Assembly: GCF_000006405.1 (NCBI RefSeq)
Contig: NW_003215631.1
Location: forward strand, 69,999 to 133,998
Reading direction: 5' to 3'
Source of the DNA: Perkinsus marinus ATCC 50983
Taxonomy: Eukaryota; Perkinsozoa; Perkinsida; Perkinsidae
Length of the DNA: 64,000 nucleotides
The position numbers and the translations under genes are program-made. The notes beneath the pieces are model-generated. The model ran no database searches. It saw only the letters and a program-made list of their open reading frames with translations, and had not been told where the DNA came from. This document shows, in pieces, positions 12,558 through 24,530 of the stretch; positions within the stretch are counted from its first letter, which is position 1, and every line of letters starts with the position of its first letter.

Positions 12558-13001
12558 GTAGTGGCGAAGAATTCATCACAAGATCGGACCCATACGAATG
12601 TTTTCAGACAAGGCCTCAGTGATCTGATATCGTACCATTATTAGCTGGGCAGGGGTCACCTTGGTTATTGCAAGTCTAATAGCCCTGGAGTGCGTGCGAC
12701 TATTATTTTCTTCGTCCCGTTACCACCTCCATTGATCGAGGGACTCTCTCGGGAGGTTCTACTAGTGCTGATAGCTCTTTCATCGGCGCATATGAATGTG
12801 CCCTGTAAATTAGCCTGGTGTTCGGCGTCTGCTACTGTTACAGTTCGCAATTATCACTATGAATGGTAACGCTCTCATTATCATCATTGATACGTTTACT
12901 CCATAGTCACGTTACCGGAGGGTCACACCTTCGATGGGGTTGAGTTCTTCTCATACCAGGGAGCTCACGCCTCTGATCCAGGATTGCGGAATCCCACATC
13001 A
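12558..13001. other. Intergenic, nothing resolved
   Basis: About 440 bases between the PP4R3 stop and the next ATG. A 61-codon minus-strand frame at 12665-12850 has no supporting features. I see no RNA gene or repeat. Confidence 0.4.
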
Positions 13002-13740
13002 ATGTCTTCGGCTCCTATATATAATTTCAACCAGGCTGTTTCCGCGGACGCATTCGAAGTCGAGGAGTTCAGGTAGTACGTGAGGATGTAAGCGCTGGGG
13101 AAGGTAGTGGAAGTGATGATCAGACGTCGGACACGACTGCATGAGGAGGAGGCTGCCGAGGTCGAGAAGTCGATCAGCAGTATAAAACCCTCCCGACGAA
13201 TACGGTTGAAGAAAAGTGGCCAGGAGAAGGAAAGTGGACAGGCCTCTGAGGCGGTTGATGACGAAGGGGTGGGTATCGGGTGGAACGCCTGGAGCTTTTT
13301 GTAGGGCAACTCATTGCATGTCGCGGAGGGTATATGCGCTCAAGGAACTCAGCTTGTAGAGCGTACATCTTCGAACGCTCTCGAAATTAACGCGAGTTTG
13401 TGGGTATGTTCATGGAGGATTCTTTTCGGGAGATATCTAACTCGTCGCAATGTTTGTCTCGTGGATTGTTCCTGTTTCAGCCTACTCTGTTGGATCTCAA
13501 GCACCGTCATCTGGAGAATCTTCGTAGGGATCGAGACGAGATGCAGGACCAGGATGGTGGTTATAAGCGTTTCCAGGTGAGTGGCATGTATGTAGATATG
13601 TTCGATAGATGGGACCACTCGACTTGTCTGAGTGGGAGAAGGCGAAAAAGAGTTGCCCCGCGGACGCTATTCTTTTTTAGATGGAAGAGTATACGAGCGA
13701 GGACAGCCATCTCAAGTCTAAAGGAAAGCTTTCCCAGTAA
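13002..13740 (+). CDS. Hypothetical charged protein
   Basis: The product is unknown to me. A first exon starts with ATG at 13002 (MSSAPIYNFNQ). Later exons include a strongly charged helical stretch (RRRTRLHEEEAAEVEKS and KKSGQEKESGQ), then DLKHRHLENLRRDRDEM with GGYKRFQ just before a consensus donor at about 13576, and a last exon from about 13681 (MEEYTSEDSHLKSKGKLSQ) ending in TAA at 13738-13740. The joins between 13070 and 13480 are not settled. Composition suggests a coiled-coil nuclear or RNA-associated protein, which is only inference. It lies immediately upstream of the STEEP1-like gene on the same strand; the final exon could instead belong to that gene. Confidence 0.5.
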
Positions 13741-13788
13741 GTTGAGTCGATGTTATCAATCACATTCTCGAACCAGCGTGGTGAATGA

Positions 13789-14491
13789 TACAAGAAGAAA
13801 GGATTAGAAAGTCGAAATTTGTCCTATGGTAGGTATTACTGCTCCCTGTGTGGCCAGATGGCCCTGGTGACGGATTGTCTGTTGGACGAACTGCCCAGGC
13901 GCTCGACGGACGGTGCCCTGGCCCTCGATGAGAACACGTAATCTCGCAGGCTGAACTACAGCTGCCATTGGTCCTCACTTGATCCAGGCACTTTCATAAG
14001 AAGTATCTAACACTCGGGGAGCGTGTCTGTCTGGATCGTGGAAAAGACAAAATCGAAATCCAGTACCGTTATAACTGCAAAAATAATCGCTGCGGGTAGC
14101 GAGTCCGGATGTGCATGAATATATATCGGCACGGTGTTCATTATTAGAATTCCGATCGTCTATCGTACCACCCTGGAGGACACAGGAGAGACTGGTGGAA
14201 CTCTGTATACGTAAGTTGTCGAGTCGTTGGGAGCGTGTTGGGAGCAGAGGTTTCTTTGCTAAGGTACATATCAAGGGCAGCCTCTTGAAAGAGCAATCGA
14301 AAGCCGCAAGGTAGTGAGGTAAAGATATTGAGGTTTTAGACAGTATCCGTTGTGGGTTATCAAGCGGCTGATGCAATCGGTATTTTCATACTGCAACGCC
14401 AGTCACACATTTGGTCAGGTTCAATGCTGCGACCCGATCCAAGTTCCTAGATGCTGGCGGATTCGCTGCTACCAGTACTGATGAAGACTGA
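13789..14491 (+). CDS. STEEP1: STEEP1/CXorf56-like (UPF0428) protein
   Basis: In animals STEEP1 helps STING leave the ER. The conserved family is much older, and its role in protists is not known to me. The family core is clear: RYYCSLCGQMALVTDCLLDE with the CxxC pair, then LPRRSTDGA, then HKKYLTLGERV, then YRYNCKNNRC joined in phase across an intron to GIPIVYR, the second CxxC-type metal site. Next come GETGGTLYTGFFAKVHI and a short tail ending STDED. Introns keep phase from about 14096 onward. The start is unresolved: the frame is open from 13789 and probably begins at an acceptor near 13794, so the initiator lies in an exon I could not assign. Confidence 0.7.
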
Positions 14492-14687
14492 AGAAGACGA
14501 AGAAGTGTCGAGTAGGGGGGAAGGGATTTCCTGGCTCGATGGACTGAGGTCCATCTGCAGAGACTCATCCCCGTACGATTGTGATACCAGTAACATTTGC
14601 CCGTCTCGATACCATTGACGCCTTGCTGTTGAACGAGTATCGTCCAATGCTCAGTTAGTTGCTTACGTTTACTGGCCCACACCGTCA

Positions 14688-15569
14688 ATGTCGTCTCCTT
14701 CGAAACAGAGCAGCACAGCTACCATGACTCTCCCCTCGAAGATTGTAGACTGGATTGGGAAAAAAGAAGAGGTATCGTCATAGGGTGAGAGACCATTGAT
14801 CCAACGCTCTCCTATAGTTGGAATTTGTCCTGATGCGAGTGCCTGGTGATATGGATTTGTCCCAGCTTGATGGTGTAGCGATTGAACCTGAAGAGGATGC
14901 TCAGGTGAGTTGACTGAGGACTGACATAGCATGTTGCCGTTGAACACCTTCTTCAGCCTATTCCTCTGCCCGAGACAGTGTACCAGGAAGATGCCCAGAA
15001 GCACCAAATGGTTGCAGTTGGCTCTTCGACGAATAATTCTGCCGGTATACTGGGTCAGGTGAGAGCAGATATAATTGTATCTAGGCTATGCCCCTTACAG
15101 TACTGCTATCAGGTCTTCCCGCTCTTGCCTGACGAATCGAAAGGGAGCACGCAGCCCAAGGTGAGATCTCCTTTGTGTGTGCTCGGCTAACATAAGCTAT
15201 AGCATCAGAAGAAAAAGATTAAGTTGTCATGCTTCGAGTTCTCAGGTGCTCAGTTGCCGTCGTCTCAATCGGTTCTCACGCACGATATCGATACACAAAG
15301 CCAGCAAAACTGAGCGGTCGAAGAAGAGGGTATCCACTTCGAAGGCGACAAGAAAAAGCATTGCCAAGGAATCGGTAGTAGCGAGGGAAATGAGCCGAAT
15401 GACGTCAGCCTCTCGCCCAACCTCGCCTCTGCGGATGTGTATCGGTGTTCTTAAATACAACTCGCGAACTCTGAAGCTCAACATCAGTGATCATTGCATC
15501 GTTTCAGCCGACTATCGTTTGCTTATAGTCAGCTCGAAGACTCGTTTGGTTCTCTCAGGCTCCGATTAA
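14688..15569 (+). CDS. Possible RNA polymerase I subunit RPA34-like protein
   Basis: A spliced gene with good phase agreement: ATG at 14688, then exons beginning LEFVLMRVPGDMDLSQLDG, PIPLPETVYQ and VFPLLPDE, followed by a basic C-terminal region (KKKIKLS, then SKTERSKKRVSTSKATRKS) and a stop at 15567-15569. The pattern of a short strand with 'RVP.D.DLS.L.G', an acidic linker and a lysine-rich tail resembles the RPA34.5/CD3EAP subunit of RNA polymerase I, which diverges quickly. I rate that as suggestive only. A structure-based profile search would decide. Part of the 3' exon could belong to the exportin gene that follows. Confidence 0.5.
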
Positions 15570-15578
15570 GAACGAACA

Positions 15579-18500
15579 CTAATCGATCCTGAATCGAAGA
15601 CATTACGACGTTGTTTCTACCACGGGTACTGGATGCTATGGTGTTCAGTGGGGCTATAACGGGGAAATATGAAGATGCCATTCAGCGTGTCGGAGCGATG
15701 AANNNNNNNNNNNNNNNNNNNNNNNNNNNNNNNNNNNNNNNNNNNNNNNNNNNNNNNNNNNNNNNNNNNNNNNNNNNNNNNNNNNNNNNNNNNNNNNNNN
15801 NNCTATCTGCTGGCTATAATCCACAGAGCGCCTGGCAAAGTTGTATTGTTTTCTTAGGCGCTGCAGATATTGAAGGAAGCTATCAATACACGGTGGAATA
15901 CGATAGAAAAGGAGAATCAAGTAGGTTCGGTTACATCAAGGATTCCATGCCCAATGTGATCGCTACCAGTGTGCTTATGATATCTTCCGAATCTTGTAAT
16001 CTTCAGCGTGTCGGTTGTCCGCAGGTTACGAGTGCTCCCGTGTAGACCCCTCCTATTCTCTCTCTGATTACTTCACTGTTCGAATTTGACAGCGTTTGTC
16101 CTGTCAGGAAGGCATCAAGTCGTATGTAGTGTCGCTGAATATCGAGCTGGCCCAACGAGATGCCGATCAAAATACTCGTCATTTCCTCATGAAATTGAAC
16201 GAGACTCTAGTGTGTTTAGTGAAGCAGGTAGTATTACTTACTTTGGTTTCTGCGGGATATTTGTTCTCAGGAGTGGCGACTGAATGCATGGGAATCCTTC
16301 ATACCAGACTTGTGTAAGCTTGCGTACTCCTCCTTGTCCGAGCCCTCACGGTAGATGCTAGGTACTTCTGCCAAGAGCTCTCAGAATCTCTGTGAGAACA
16401 ATCTGAAGATTCTCCAGATGCTATCGGAAGAGGTGGGGCCATCATTGTGTTTGCAACTCGAGGCGATTCATAATCTCCAACTGCGTGGATCCCTCCGCGG
16501 CGTTCCGCTAATCTACTGCGTCGTTAAGATGTGTGACCTGTGTGACTTCTGGTGATGATCAGGTATTCGATTTTGGCCCGGAGACGATGACGTCGAGCCG
16601 AGTCTTGAAGATGAAGCAAACGATGAGTTCACAATTTGCTTGCATATTCGATCTTTGTACTGATTTTCACGGTGACTGTTCACCTATAAATAGCTCCCGA
16701 CAGGCATGTTCCTGCTCAAAAGCTATGTCGCCGATAAGAGCTCAGTAAGAGAAGGTCTGATCAAGACAACCCTCAATACTCTATCTCACTTCCTGAAATG
16801 GATACCGCTGGGCTATGTAAGCAGGCCGCAACGACCTTTTCCTTCAGAGTTCATTGAGCATGATTCATGAATAACCATCTTAGGTGTTCGAGACGGATAT
16901 CCTCCCCACGCTGCTTGGCCATTTTTGGGACCCCCTCTGCTTTCGAATAGAGTGTGCTCGATGCCTCAATGAAGTCGGCTGTTTGAAAATCGGCGACGAT
17001 CCTGATTCCGGAAAGTGAGGCAAACTATGAACCTTGGGTGGAGTCCTCTGACCTCGAGTGGAAAATACGACTCGTGTCCTGCTTATAATCTACTTACGCA
17101 GATACGAACCCACCCTGTTGCAGTGCTTCGCTGCTGTCGTTAATAAACTGCATAGTATCCCAGTAGAAGTGTTCCAGAGCTTTGAAGGTCTTCGTGGACA
17201 AAATAGGATATTCTGGGAAGTGTTCATGAACCAGGTGAGTTCATTGTCGCGCTTAGCTCGTCGAGTTGGTTACTACTCAATAAGGGGCTGAGTTAGCAGT
17301 GTTCACAGTGAACGAGAAATCGTATCTTAACTCATGTATTCTCTGCCAACTGTAACGAAACTGCGATAAGAATCTCTTGGCAAAAGTGGTGTGGCCATCA
17401 TGGTGATAGTGTTAAATCTGCACCGTTATTCTCGATTTCATCATCGCTGCGACTTCTCTCGTTGATCCTTGTGGTCTTCAGTTATCGCTTCTTCTCACAA
17501 ACTTCATTCGCTACAATATGAAGGCAGTAGTCGGAGTAAGTGTTCTGAGCTCGGATGAACCAATGCCGGACATGGCTGTGGTCAGGCATACGAGATTACA
17601 GGTCCGGCTCTTGCCACGTTGGCGAAAATTTCGGCCTTACCGAACGATGAAATATTCAAGATATGTGTAGAGTTCTGGCAGATGTTCGCTGCTCAACTGT
17701 AAGATCGCTGCTTGGAGTTGGATTCGCTGATGGGAACTACCAGATATCTCGATCGAGAGAAAGCCCGGAAGGAGCAGAGTCAGAAGCAAAATATGGGTGG
17801 AGGTCAGCAGCAGCAGCCGCCACTTATGCTGAGGTGAGCTCCGTGTTCCCCGGGGATTTTGGATAATCGATATGAGGAAACCAGCATTCATTTGTGAGGG
17901 TTTGTTGATAATTTTGAACATCGCTCTCCGCCGTCAAAATCCGCGAGGAATCGTCATTGATGTTGTTTTCGATGGAATATACGAATGTGGATCTAAACTT
18001 GAGTGCGCAACCCTGCCATGTCTTTCAGCTTGAGCGGGTCTACTGATATGTCCGTCGATGTTAAAGCTACTGGTGGTGGCCATGAAGAGGAGATCATCGC
18101 TAAGTATCAGCCAATACTCGATAACGTAACTATTGTATAGACTAATCTCTTCTTAGCTGTATCGTATCATCGCAGGTTCGGCGAGTGATGATCATGAGAA
18201 TGGCGAAGCCTCCCGAGGTGACCATCAAGGAGAATGAGGATGGCGAGATTGTAAGGTGTTGGATGTTAGACTCTCACAGTGAGAGCTCAAACCTCCATCT
18301 CGGAATCGCCTTCGCTATCAATTTCTATACCTTCATAGTTGTTCCGCAACGATTGTCTAGACTTTGCTTATCTGGGGACGGTCTTATTCGATGCGACTCA
18401 TCTCAGTGGGACCTTTCATTGATTCTTTAGCAGTGCTGACTGGTCTACAGATTTCGTACCTCAATGTCGTTCTATTCTCACGGTTTTTAAAATCAGAATA

Positions 18501-21500
18501 TCAAAATAGTTTTCTGAATGCAATCGGGACCTCGTTAAACGGTGGTGCTATGGCTTGTCAAACAACGAGCATTTTGTATGCATACTACTTTTGCACTCAA
18601 GTGCCTGTTGCTCAATGATCAGTACCTCCCTTCCCTAAACCTTGTCAAGTTATTAGCAGACTGTCATGCTATAGGTGCGAGAAGGAGAAGTGGATACCGA
18701 TGAGCTAGCTATGTATCGTATGATGCGAGAATGTCTAATTTATCTTACACATCTGGATCCTAGCAACATGGTTAATATCATGATGGACATCCTCAGCGAG
18801 TGAGCCGTTGCTTCCCAGTTCTTTGAACATGTTGTTGCTGTCAGGTTCGGTACCAATCAGATCACCGCTGAACATAGGAATAGCGAGTCTCCCTCAGACT
18901 GGAACTGTGGTTTGCTCAGTCGTCTGTGTTGGTGAGATCAACTCCGCTGCGAAGACGTTCTCGATGTTTTTTTCAGGTCAGTGGGATCGATATCAGGGGC
19001 GATGCCAGAAAATGATGAGAAAAGATTCATCGTAAGTGTTCAGTTTCTCACGGTTGTGACACAATCATTCCCGCTCAGGTCAATGTTATCAGAGATTTGC
19101 TCACTCTTTGCGAAGTGAAGAGGGGAGTTGAGAACAAAGCCATGGTGGCGTCCTGTCTGATGTACGTTCGATTTTCCATTGTCTCGAACTCCGCCCAATT
19201 CATAAGTTGAAAATTAGTATCTTTCGTGACGCCTCGGGTAGGTTAGCCTTCGTCCAGGTACGTCGTTGGACAGTATCCGCGGTTCCTGAAAGCGCATTGG
19301 AGGTTCCTCAAGAGTGTAGTCAACAAGCTGTTCGAATTCATGCATGAGCCCTTCCCTGGGGTGGGTGCAACAGTGGAGCCTGTTTGATCGATGCTTGCCC
19401 GCTGGCAGGTCAAGGACATGGCTACAGACACCTTCCTGAGAATATGTCAGAAATGCAGTAAGAAAATGGTCGTGCTTCAGCCTGGAGAGACGTCGCCATT
19501 CGTCAATCAAGTAAGTTTTGGAAGGGTTGTGTGAGGTCATTCGAGTCTCGTGATCTACTTCGGATGTTGAAGCTGTGTCGTCCGTTGAGGTGTGCACTGT
19601 TCTCTCTGCATGTATCTGCGCTTATCTGGACGTTTGGGAATCATTTCGTGGTCAGTGCCGCACTACTTGTCAAGCATAATTTCACAAAGTGCTCTGCAGG
19701 TGATCGAGACGATACCGCGAGAGACCGCTGATCTCGATGTCTTGCAGTTGTGCAATTTCTACGAGGCCATGGGGAAAATGATATCAGGTAGAACCAACTC
19801 AGGCTAGGTTCATGAGTATAAGATAGTCGTTAAACCTCAATTCTTGGCCCACAGAATTCCTAAGAAGAGCTGTGGTCAATTGCCTTACAGCTTTGTACTT
19901 CAGCGATTCCTGAGATTCCGAAACAGACTAACCTGGTGAACCAGACTATGGCAGACGTACGGTCGAAATGGCAAGCCGTGATAAAGCGAGCGTCCTTTGG
20001 TGACGAACGTATTTTAGCAGAAGACCAGCAGGTAAGATCGCACAAGTATGATAATATATATGCTTGTCTCCTCAGGCGATACGCACGATATCCGCGATAC
20101 TTCGATGTTACGAGCGTATGGCTGTTGGGGTGGGCATTGCCAGCGGAGAGGCGATCAAGGACATCTACAGTGACGTGTTATTGGTAACAGCAGTCGAATA
20201 GTGGATCCCCTTCTCTCGATCAGTTGGCGAACGTTGCATATTGCGTTTAAAATATTGTTCACCGATCGATATGCATCGGTTTTCTCTCTGACCACAGGTA
20301 TATAAGCTCTACTCTCAATGTGTTGGTGCATCCCGTGGGTCTTCGGCATTATTCTCGTGGGAGAACGTGAAACTTATGCGGAAAGTAAGAGAAATCATCT
20401 TTTCCTATGAGCATTGATGTATTTATCCAGGTTAAACGTGACGTGCTGCGGTTGGTGCGGTCCTTCGTTGACTCGGCAGTGGCTGAGCAAGACAGAATGA
20501 AAGCTGCTCATATGCAGCTCGCTGGTAAGCTGTGCATTTTCGTCGAACTCCAATAATGTTATTCTCGTTACTCGTGAGATCCCGGCTTATCTGTCACCTC
20601 ATTCTGATTCAACTTCCTAGCTTGTTGCTGAGTATTCTGCTGTCAGATGACGTCTGTGTGCTGATTTGCTCTCACTTCATCCCACCTATGCTGCAGCCTG
20701 TTCTAGTGGATTACAATTTAGCTCCACCGGAAGGACGAGACCCCGAAGTAAGTCCTGCTTAGGTTAGCGCCAGAGAATTTCTCTCGAAGGTTCTCAATCT
20801 ACTCACAACAATGTGTTCTCGTCTATCAAGCTCCGTGGTTGGCATGCTTCCGATGATGTTCGACCAGGTGTTCGAGTCAACTCTAGGGATGATCAAGGAC
20901 GACTTTACATCGTCAGGATACAATTTCCCAGAATCGGATATATATCGCTCCTCTTGCAGATTCCCTGATCATCGACTGGCGTTCTTTGAGCTACTCAGTG
21001 CGGTGAACGAGAAGTGCTTCGAGTCATTATTCCTCTTGCCAAGTCAGGATTTGCGGTTGTTCGTCGAATCTATGGTATGCGCACTCGAATAGGAGAGTTT
21101 CCATACGCGTTATTACGGTAGGTTTTCGGTATTCGACACGAGCATCCGACAATAGCAGATATCGCACTGAAACTCCTGTCAAAGTAAGCGCAACATCATA
21201 AGCCTGCTTAGGGTTGATTTGCGGTTTTCTGCATACTCTAGGAAAACGTCTAGAACTCATGATGGTTCCCATTTAGGTTCCTAACACAGGTGGCAGCTAA
21301 TCCTAACTTGGCACAGTCGTTCTTCTCGGAGTATTACGAGAACCTACTGAAACAGGTACATTTGTTCCTGCGGGCCTCCTGGGGACGAAGCGTAGGTACT
21401 GCTTGTAATGACCGATCGACACCATAAGTCGGGACTTCGTCAACAAGTCCAAATCCTGGCGATGCTAGTCTCTGTTGCTGCGAATTCTCAGTCTGCGAAT

Positions 21501-22148
21501 ATGCCGAACAAAGAGCGTAAGCGCATATCAAAGTCTTGAGAATAGTCCGGGAATCGGACATGGTTGTGACGTCTCACCATTAGTGAAATAACTGTGACAC
21601 TCGGGGCGTGATATAGTACATAACTGGCAAGCGGCCTCCGGTTCAGATACGATGGAGTTTCTGGTTGGAGTACTTGCCTCTTCCTTCAACACAACTACTC
21701 GGGTGAGTCGCGCCATATTTCGGGTTACCGACTCTTCTCCTGTCAGGTGGAGCTGGAAGCTTTCGTACTGTCATTGTTCGCCAAGTGTAATGGCCCACCA
21801 CAGGAATTCAGTCGTTGTGTGAGTCTTGAAAGGATTCACTGCTGCTCCGATATGATAGTACCTCGTAACCCAGGTTCAAGACTTCCTAGTGGGCCTTCGA
21901 GAATTCTCTGGAACATCTCCCGAAGAGCTTGACACGTATGAGCAGGATAAACGTGAGTCAATACTATCGTGTTTTAACCCTTTATTTGTGCGCTGTTTCA
22001 TCCTGAATTTCGAATGAGTGATTTTCTCTCAGGAAAAGCACTCAATGAACTCCTTCAAGGCCGGACCGTCCAGAATGAAGCTGCCAAGGCCGAGTTCTTG
22101 CAAATGGATAAGATGGTCCCTGGTCTCGTACCTCAGTACGTGTCTTGA
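15579..22148 (+). CDS. XPO1: Exportin-1 (CRM1)
   Basis: Nuclear export receptor for leucine-rich NES cargo with RanGTP. The protein is cut into some 30 exons, read in order: VLDAMVFSG before the gap, then [101 protein letters not shown] with [57 protein letters not shown] with [49 protein letters not shown] and [13 protein letters not shown], ending [11 protein letters not shown]. The NES-groove segment around QKCSKKM is present. An intron of 424 nt (18251-18674) is about ten times the usual size. The N-terminal exon and the Ran-binding CRIME region are damaged by the gap at 15703-15802. The initiator codon is not identified. Confidence 0.9.
15703..15802. other. Assembly gap (100 N)
   Basis: Exactly 100 N, a nominal gap inside the 5' part of the exportin-1 gene. 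True size is unknown. Confidence 0.95.
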
Positions 22149-23160
22149 CATATTCCTTTGGCTCTACGGCGCATGTATGGATTCGTAGGTACCATCCTTT
22201 GCGTGCAGACCAATAGACTCGCGGTCTTCGAACAGAACTCCAGTTGATTGGAGTTCGAACGTGTTTACTGACAAAATATACGATAAGTCCGTCGAGTGTT
22301 CCAATTGGAAGTCAACTGGCTAAACGCTGCTGGATTATTTCATCACTCCGGGGTTGGTTTTGTTAATTGGCAGCTACGTGGAGGGAGTGTGTGCGATCTC
22401 ACAGCAAAACATGCTTGTAGAGCATCATTTCGAGCAGAAATGTGTTCCTTGATACTCAAGTGTCCATTCCACCGGGTTTTGGCTGTATGCTTGTGTTGGC
22501 TTCTCCCAGCCAACAGAGTAACGAAAAGCGATAATGCCCACAGGATACTCAGGAGAAAAGCTTGACAAGTCGCAGGATCCGTTACGAAACGGGAGCGTCA
22601 TGGAGCAATGACGCGTGCACCTACTGTTGCCACAATGCTAGGACACTGAGAGTGATCTGGAAGCCACCGGGAACGAAGAAATGCGTGATCAGTTGCTCTG
22701 GAAGAGAACTCTTTACCGATCAAGCTTCACTAGGTCCGCTATGTTCTTTACCCATACTGTCGTTTTGATGATGGTGGTCCATGCGCGTCCAACGTCACCT
22801 CTCCTGTGATGATTCCGACAAAAGTATGTAGGATGTTCGGGTCGAATCCATTGCGGGAACCTATTGTGAAAACACAGTTGGTGGCTAACAAATATTTCAG
22901 GTGAGGTTCAGGGTTACTGCACTAAGCCTATCGGAGGGCCTCTTGCTTGAATCTAGTCTCGTTTCGCGAATATTGATACTTTCGATGCGGACATCGGTCG
23001 CTCCGCTAACATGCATCGGTCAAGCGCACAACGTTGAGTGCTCGTGCCCCGTTGTGGGATTATCAACGGGGCATCGGCCTATGATGTTGATAGTGGCTCC
23101 GTTGTAGTCAATATCGCTATCGTTTTCCAATGGGTAACTTAAGTATATAACGACGTTCTT
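22149..23160 (+). CDS. Coding-like region, unresolved small gene
   Basis: Downstream of exportin-1 the plus strand holds fragments that look coding but do not join cleanly. The best is an exon at about 22734-22823, after a TAG acceptor, reading VRYVLYPYCRFDDGGPC and then ASNVTSPVMIPTK. With the acceptor at 22905 it joins in phase to VQGYCTKPIGGPLA. The paired cysteines suggest a small secreted or lumenal protein, an inference only. A competing frame from about 22740 (MFFTHTVVLMMVVHA) looks like a signal peptide. A short inverted repeat (AACTCCA, six-base loop, TGGAGTT) near 22240 is probably part of the exportin 3' region. Confidence 0.25.
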
Positions 23161-24059
23161 GAGTCGGCACTGGGAGCATCCCAGTGGGTCCTCCCAGTGG
23201 GAGAACCCGACCTTGAGCCAAGTAACACCGCACAAGGACTTTTGTCTGGCGACCTCTGCAATGTAACCTGAGCCTCTCGATCCCCACTTATTATTTCGCT
23301 CCCTCAAATCAAGGGAACATCTATCGAGCATATCGACAGATGCTCCGACTTTCGCTTTCTGACTGTTGGAAATACATTTCTATCTGAGACTTCTCGGCAA
23401 GAAGCTCCCGCATAATTGTAAATGGCTTAGAACGAGGAGACGAATCATCGTGCGCTGTGTCATGGTGTGCTATTGCTCGCCAACGCTGTGTTTTCCTGTT
23501 CATTTGTAGACCCCGAGATAATGTCTGTCATTACAGTAGTAATGCCTGGCGAAAAATACGGTAGGTAAGTTTCGGCGAAACTGTTTCGCAGTCTGGGCCA
23601 CACCGTTCGCGACGCTCCTAACGAGTCGGGAGTACATCGGTAATTCCCCAAGGTAGCATGCAGAACGCTACATGTCAGATTCAGATACAACGTGAGATGC
23701 CTCGGTAGTGACGTACTCGAATAAGTTGCGTGGACTGAACGAAGTAGAGTGGTTACGTGAATCACGTAACGTGATACAGAAAACATTGCGCCGACGCAAC
23801 CTCCGGTTTTATGGAATAAATCAGGTTCTCGAGCCCGAATTCATACAGTCCAAGTCTGGAACGTGTCTCTAGCTCTGTTGATTATACCCCGCTCATTAAC
23901 TGCACAACTCCAATCAAATCCGAAACGTAGTTAGTTCTGACTGAAAATGTGTATTCTCCTCTTACCTGATAGTATTATCGGACTAAGTTTTCCTACTGCA
24001 CTTCCTCGATCCTTCTCCATGAGTATTCCTTCGACGTTTCTTGGACCGATGAGCATCCT
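23161..24059. other. Intergenic, one palindrome
   Basis: No gene resolved. Open minus-strand frames (23020-23331, 23460-23786) lack recognisable content. The only structure I see is the palindrome at 23752-23770. Confidence 0.35.
23752..23770. repeat. Palindrome 9+1+9 (GTTACGTGA / TCACGTAAC)
   Basis: Exact reverse-complement arms GTTACGTGA and TCACGTAAC flank one A. A closely related palindrome occurs at 27666-27684. Both are built from ACGT cores. Confidence 0.6.
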
Positions 24060-24449
24060 TCAGCTTTCCATGTTTCGCAGAGTCTCGTCGCGTGTGGGAC
24101 TCCTGAATAGAATCTCGTTGAATGGAATCTGTGGCTCCCGTTGGAAGCTTTCTTGAATCTCGCCATGAGTTACTTCAGATGGAGCCTCATCACCAGAAGT
24201 CTCATCGGCTGAAGTCTCTTCACCAGAAGTCTCTTCACCAGAAGTCTCGTCGTCAGTAGTCTCGTCGTCAGGAGTCCCGTCGTCAGGAGTCCCGTCGTCA
24301 GGAGTCCCGTCGTCAGGAGTCCCGTCGTCAGGAGTCCCGTCGTCAGGAGTCTCGTGATCAGGAGTCTCGTGATCAGAGGCACCGTTCTCGGCTGCATTTT
24401 GTCTACCTGCAAATGAGCCCATCACACTCCTCTCGTGTAGCCGATGCAA
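24060..24449 (-). CDS. Hypothetical acidic repeat protein (last exon)
   Basis: A minus-strand frame ends in a stop at 24060. It contains about thirteen five-residue repeats of type D-D-G-T-P, drifting to D-D-E-T-S and G-E-E-T-S, encoded by a 15-bp DNA repeat. After the repeats comes a non-repeated tail (EIQESFQREPQIPFNEILF), as expected of a real exon. Upstream on the same strand a second frame at 24403-24645, rich in Arg, Leu and Ser, is probably another exon, but I could not fix the join; an AG acceptor lies near 24408. No signal peptide is visible and the function is unknown. Because 15 is a multiple of three, all minus frames stay open through the repeat, so frame choice rests on the flanks. 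Confidence 0.4.
   Translation of the reverse strand: MHRLHERSVMGSFAGRQNAAENGASDHETPDHETPDDGTPDDGTPDDGTPDDGTPDDGTPDDETTDDETSGEETSGEETSADETSGDEAPSEVTHGEIQESFQREPQIPFNEILFRSPTRDETLRNMES
24186..24380. repeat. 15-bp minisatellite (~13 units)
   Basis: Units of the form GTCGTCAGGAGTCCC are repeated about thirteen times. The five central copies are nearly identical and the outer copies are progressively diverged (CCAGAAGTCTCTTCA and GATCAGGAGTCTCGT types). Identical centre and worn edges point to ongoing replication slippage or unequal exchange. The array is in frame in the minus-strand gene. Confidence 0.85.
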
Positions 24450-24470
24450 GTGGTTCCTTACGTAACCAGT

Positions 24471-24530
24471 GTCGCGCTGAGCTCTGTCGCACTAACCTCA
24501 GTCGCGCTAAGCTTTGTCGCGCGAGCACGG
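24471..24530. repeat. Second, unrelated 15-bp repeat (4 diverged units)
   Basis: Four consecutive 15-base units begin GTCGCGC or GTCGCAC (starts 24471, 24486, 24501, 24516). The first three share the pattern GTCGCrCTrAsCT. The array sits within the probable upstream exon of the acidic repeat gene and would encode an Arg/Leu/Ser-rich stretch on the minus strand. Confidence 0.6.

Noticed and set aside
24170-24412. Alternative minus-strand frame with LLTTG-type repeats
   Set aside because: It is the same 15-bp minisatellite read in another frame. The flanks outside the repeat favour the acidic frame.
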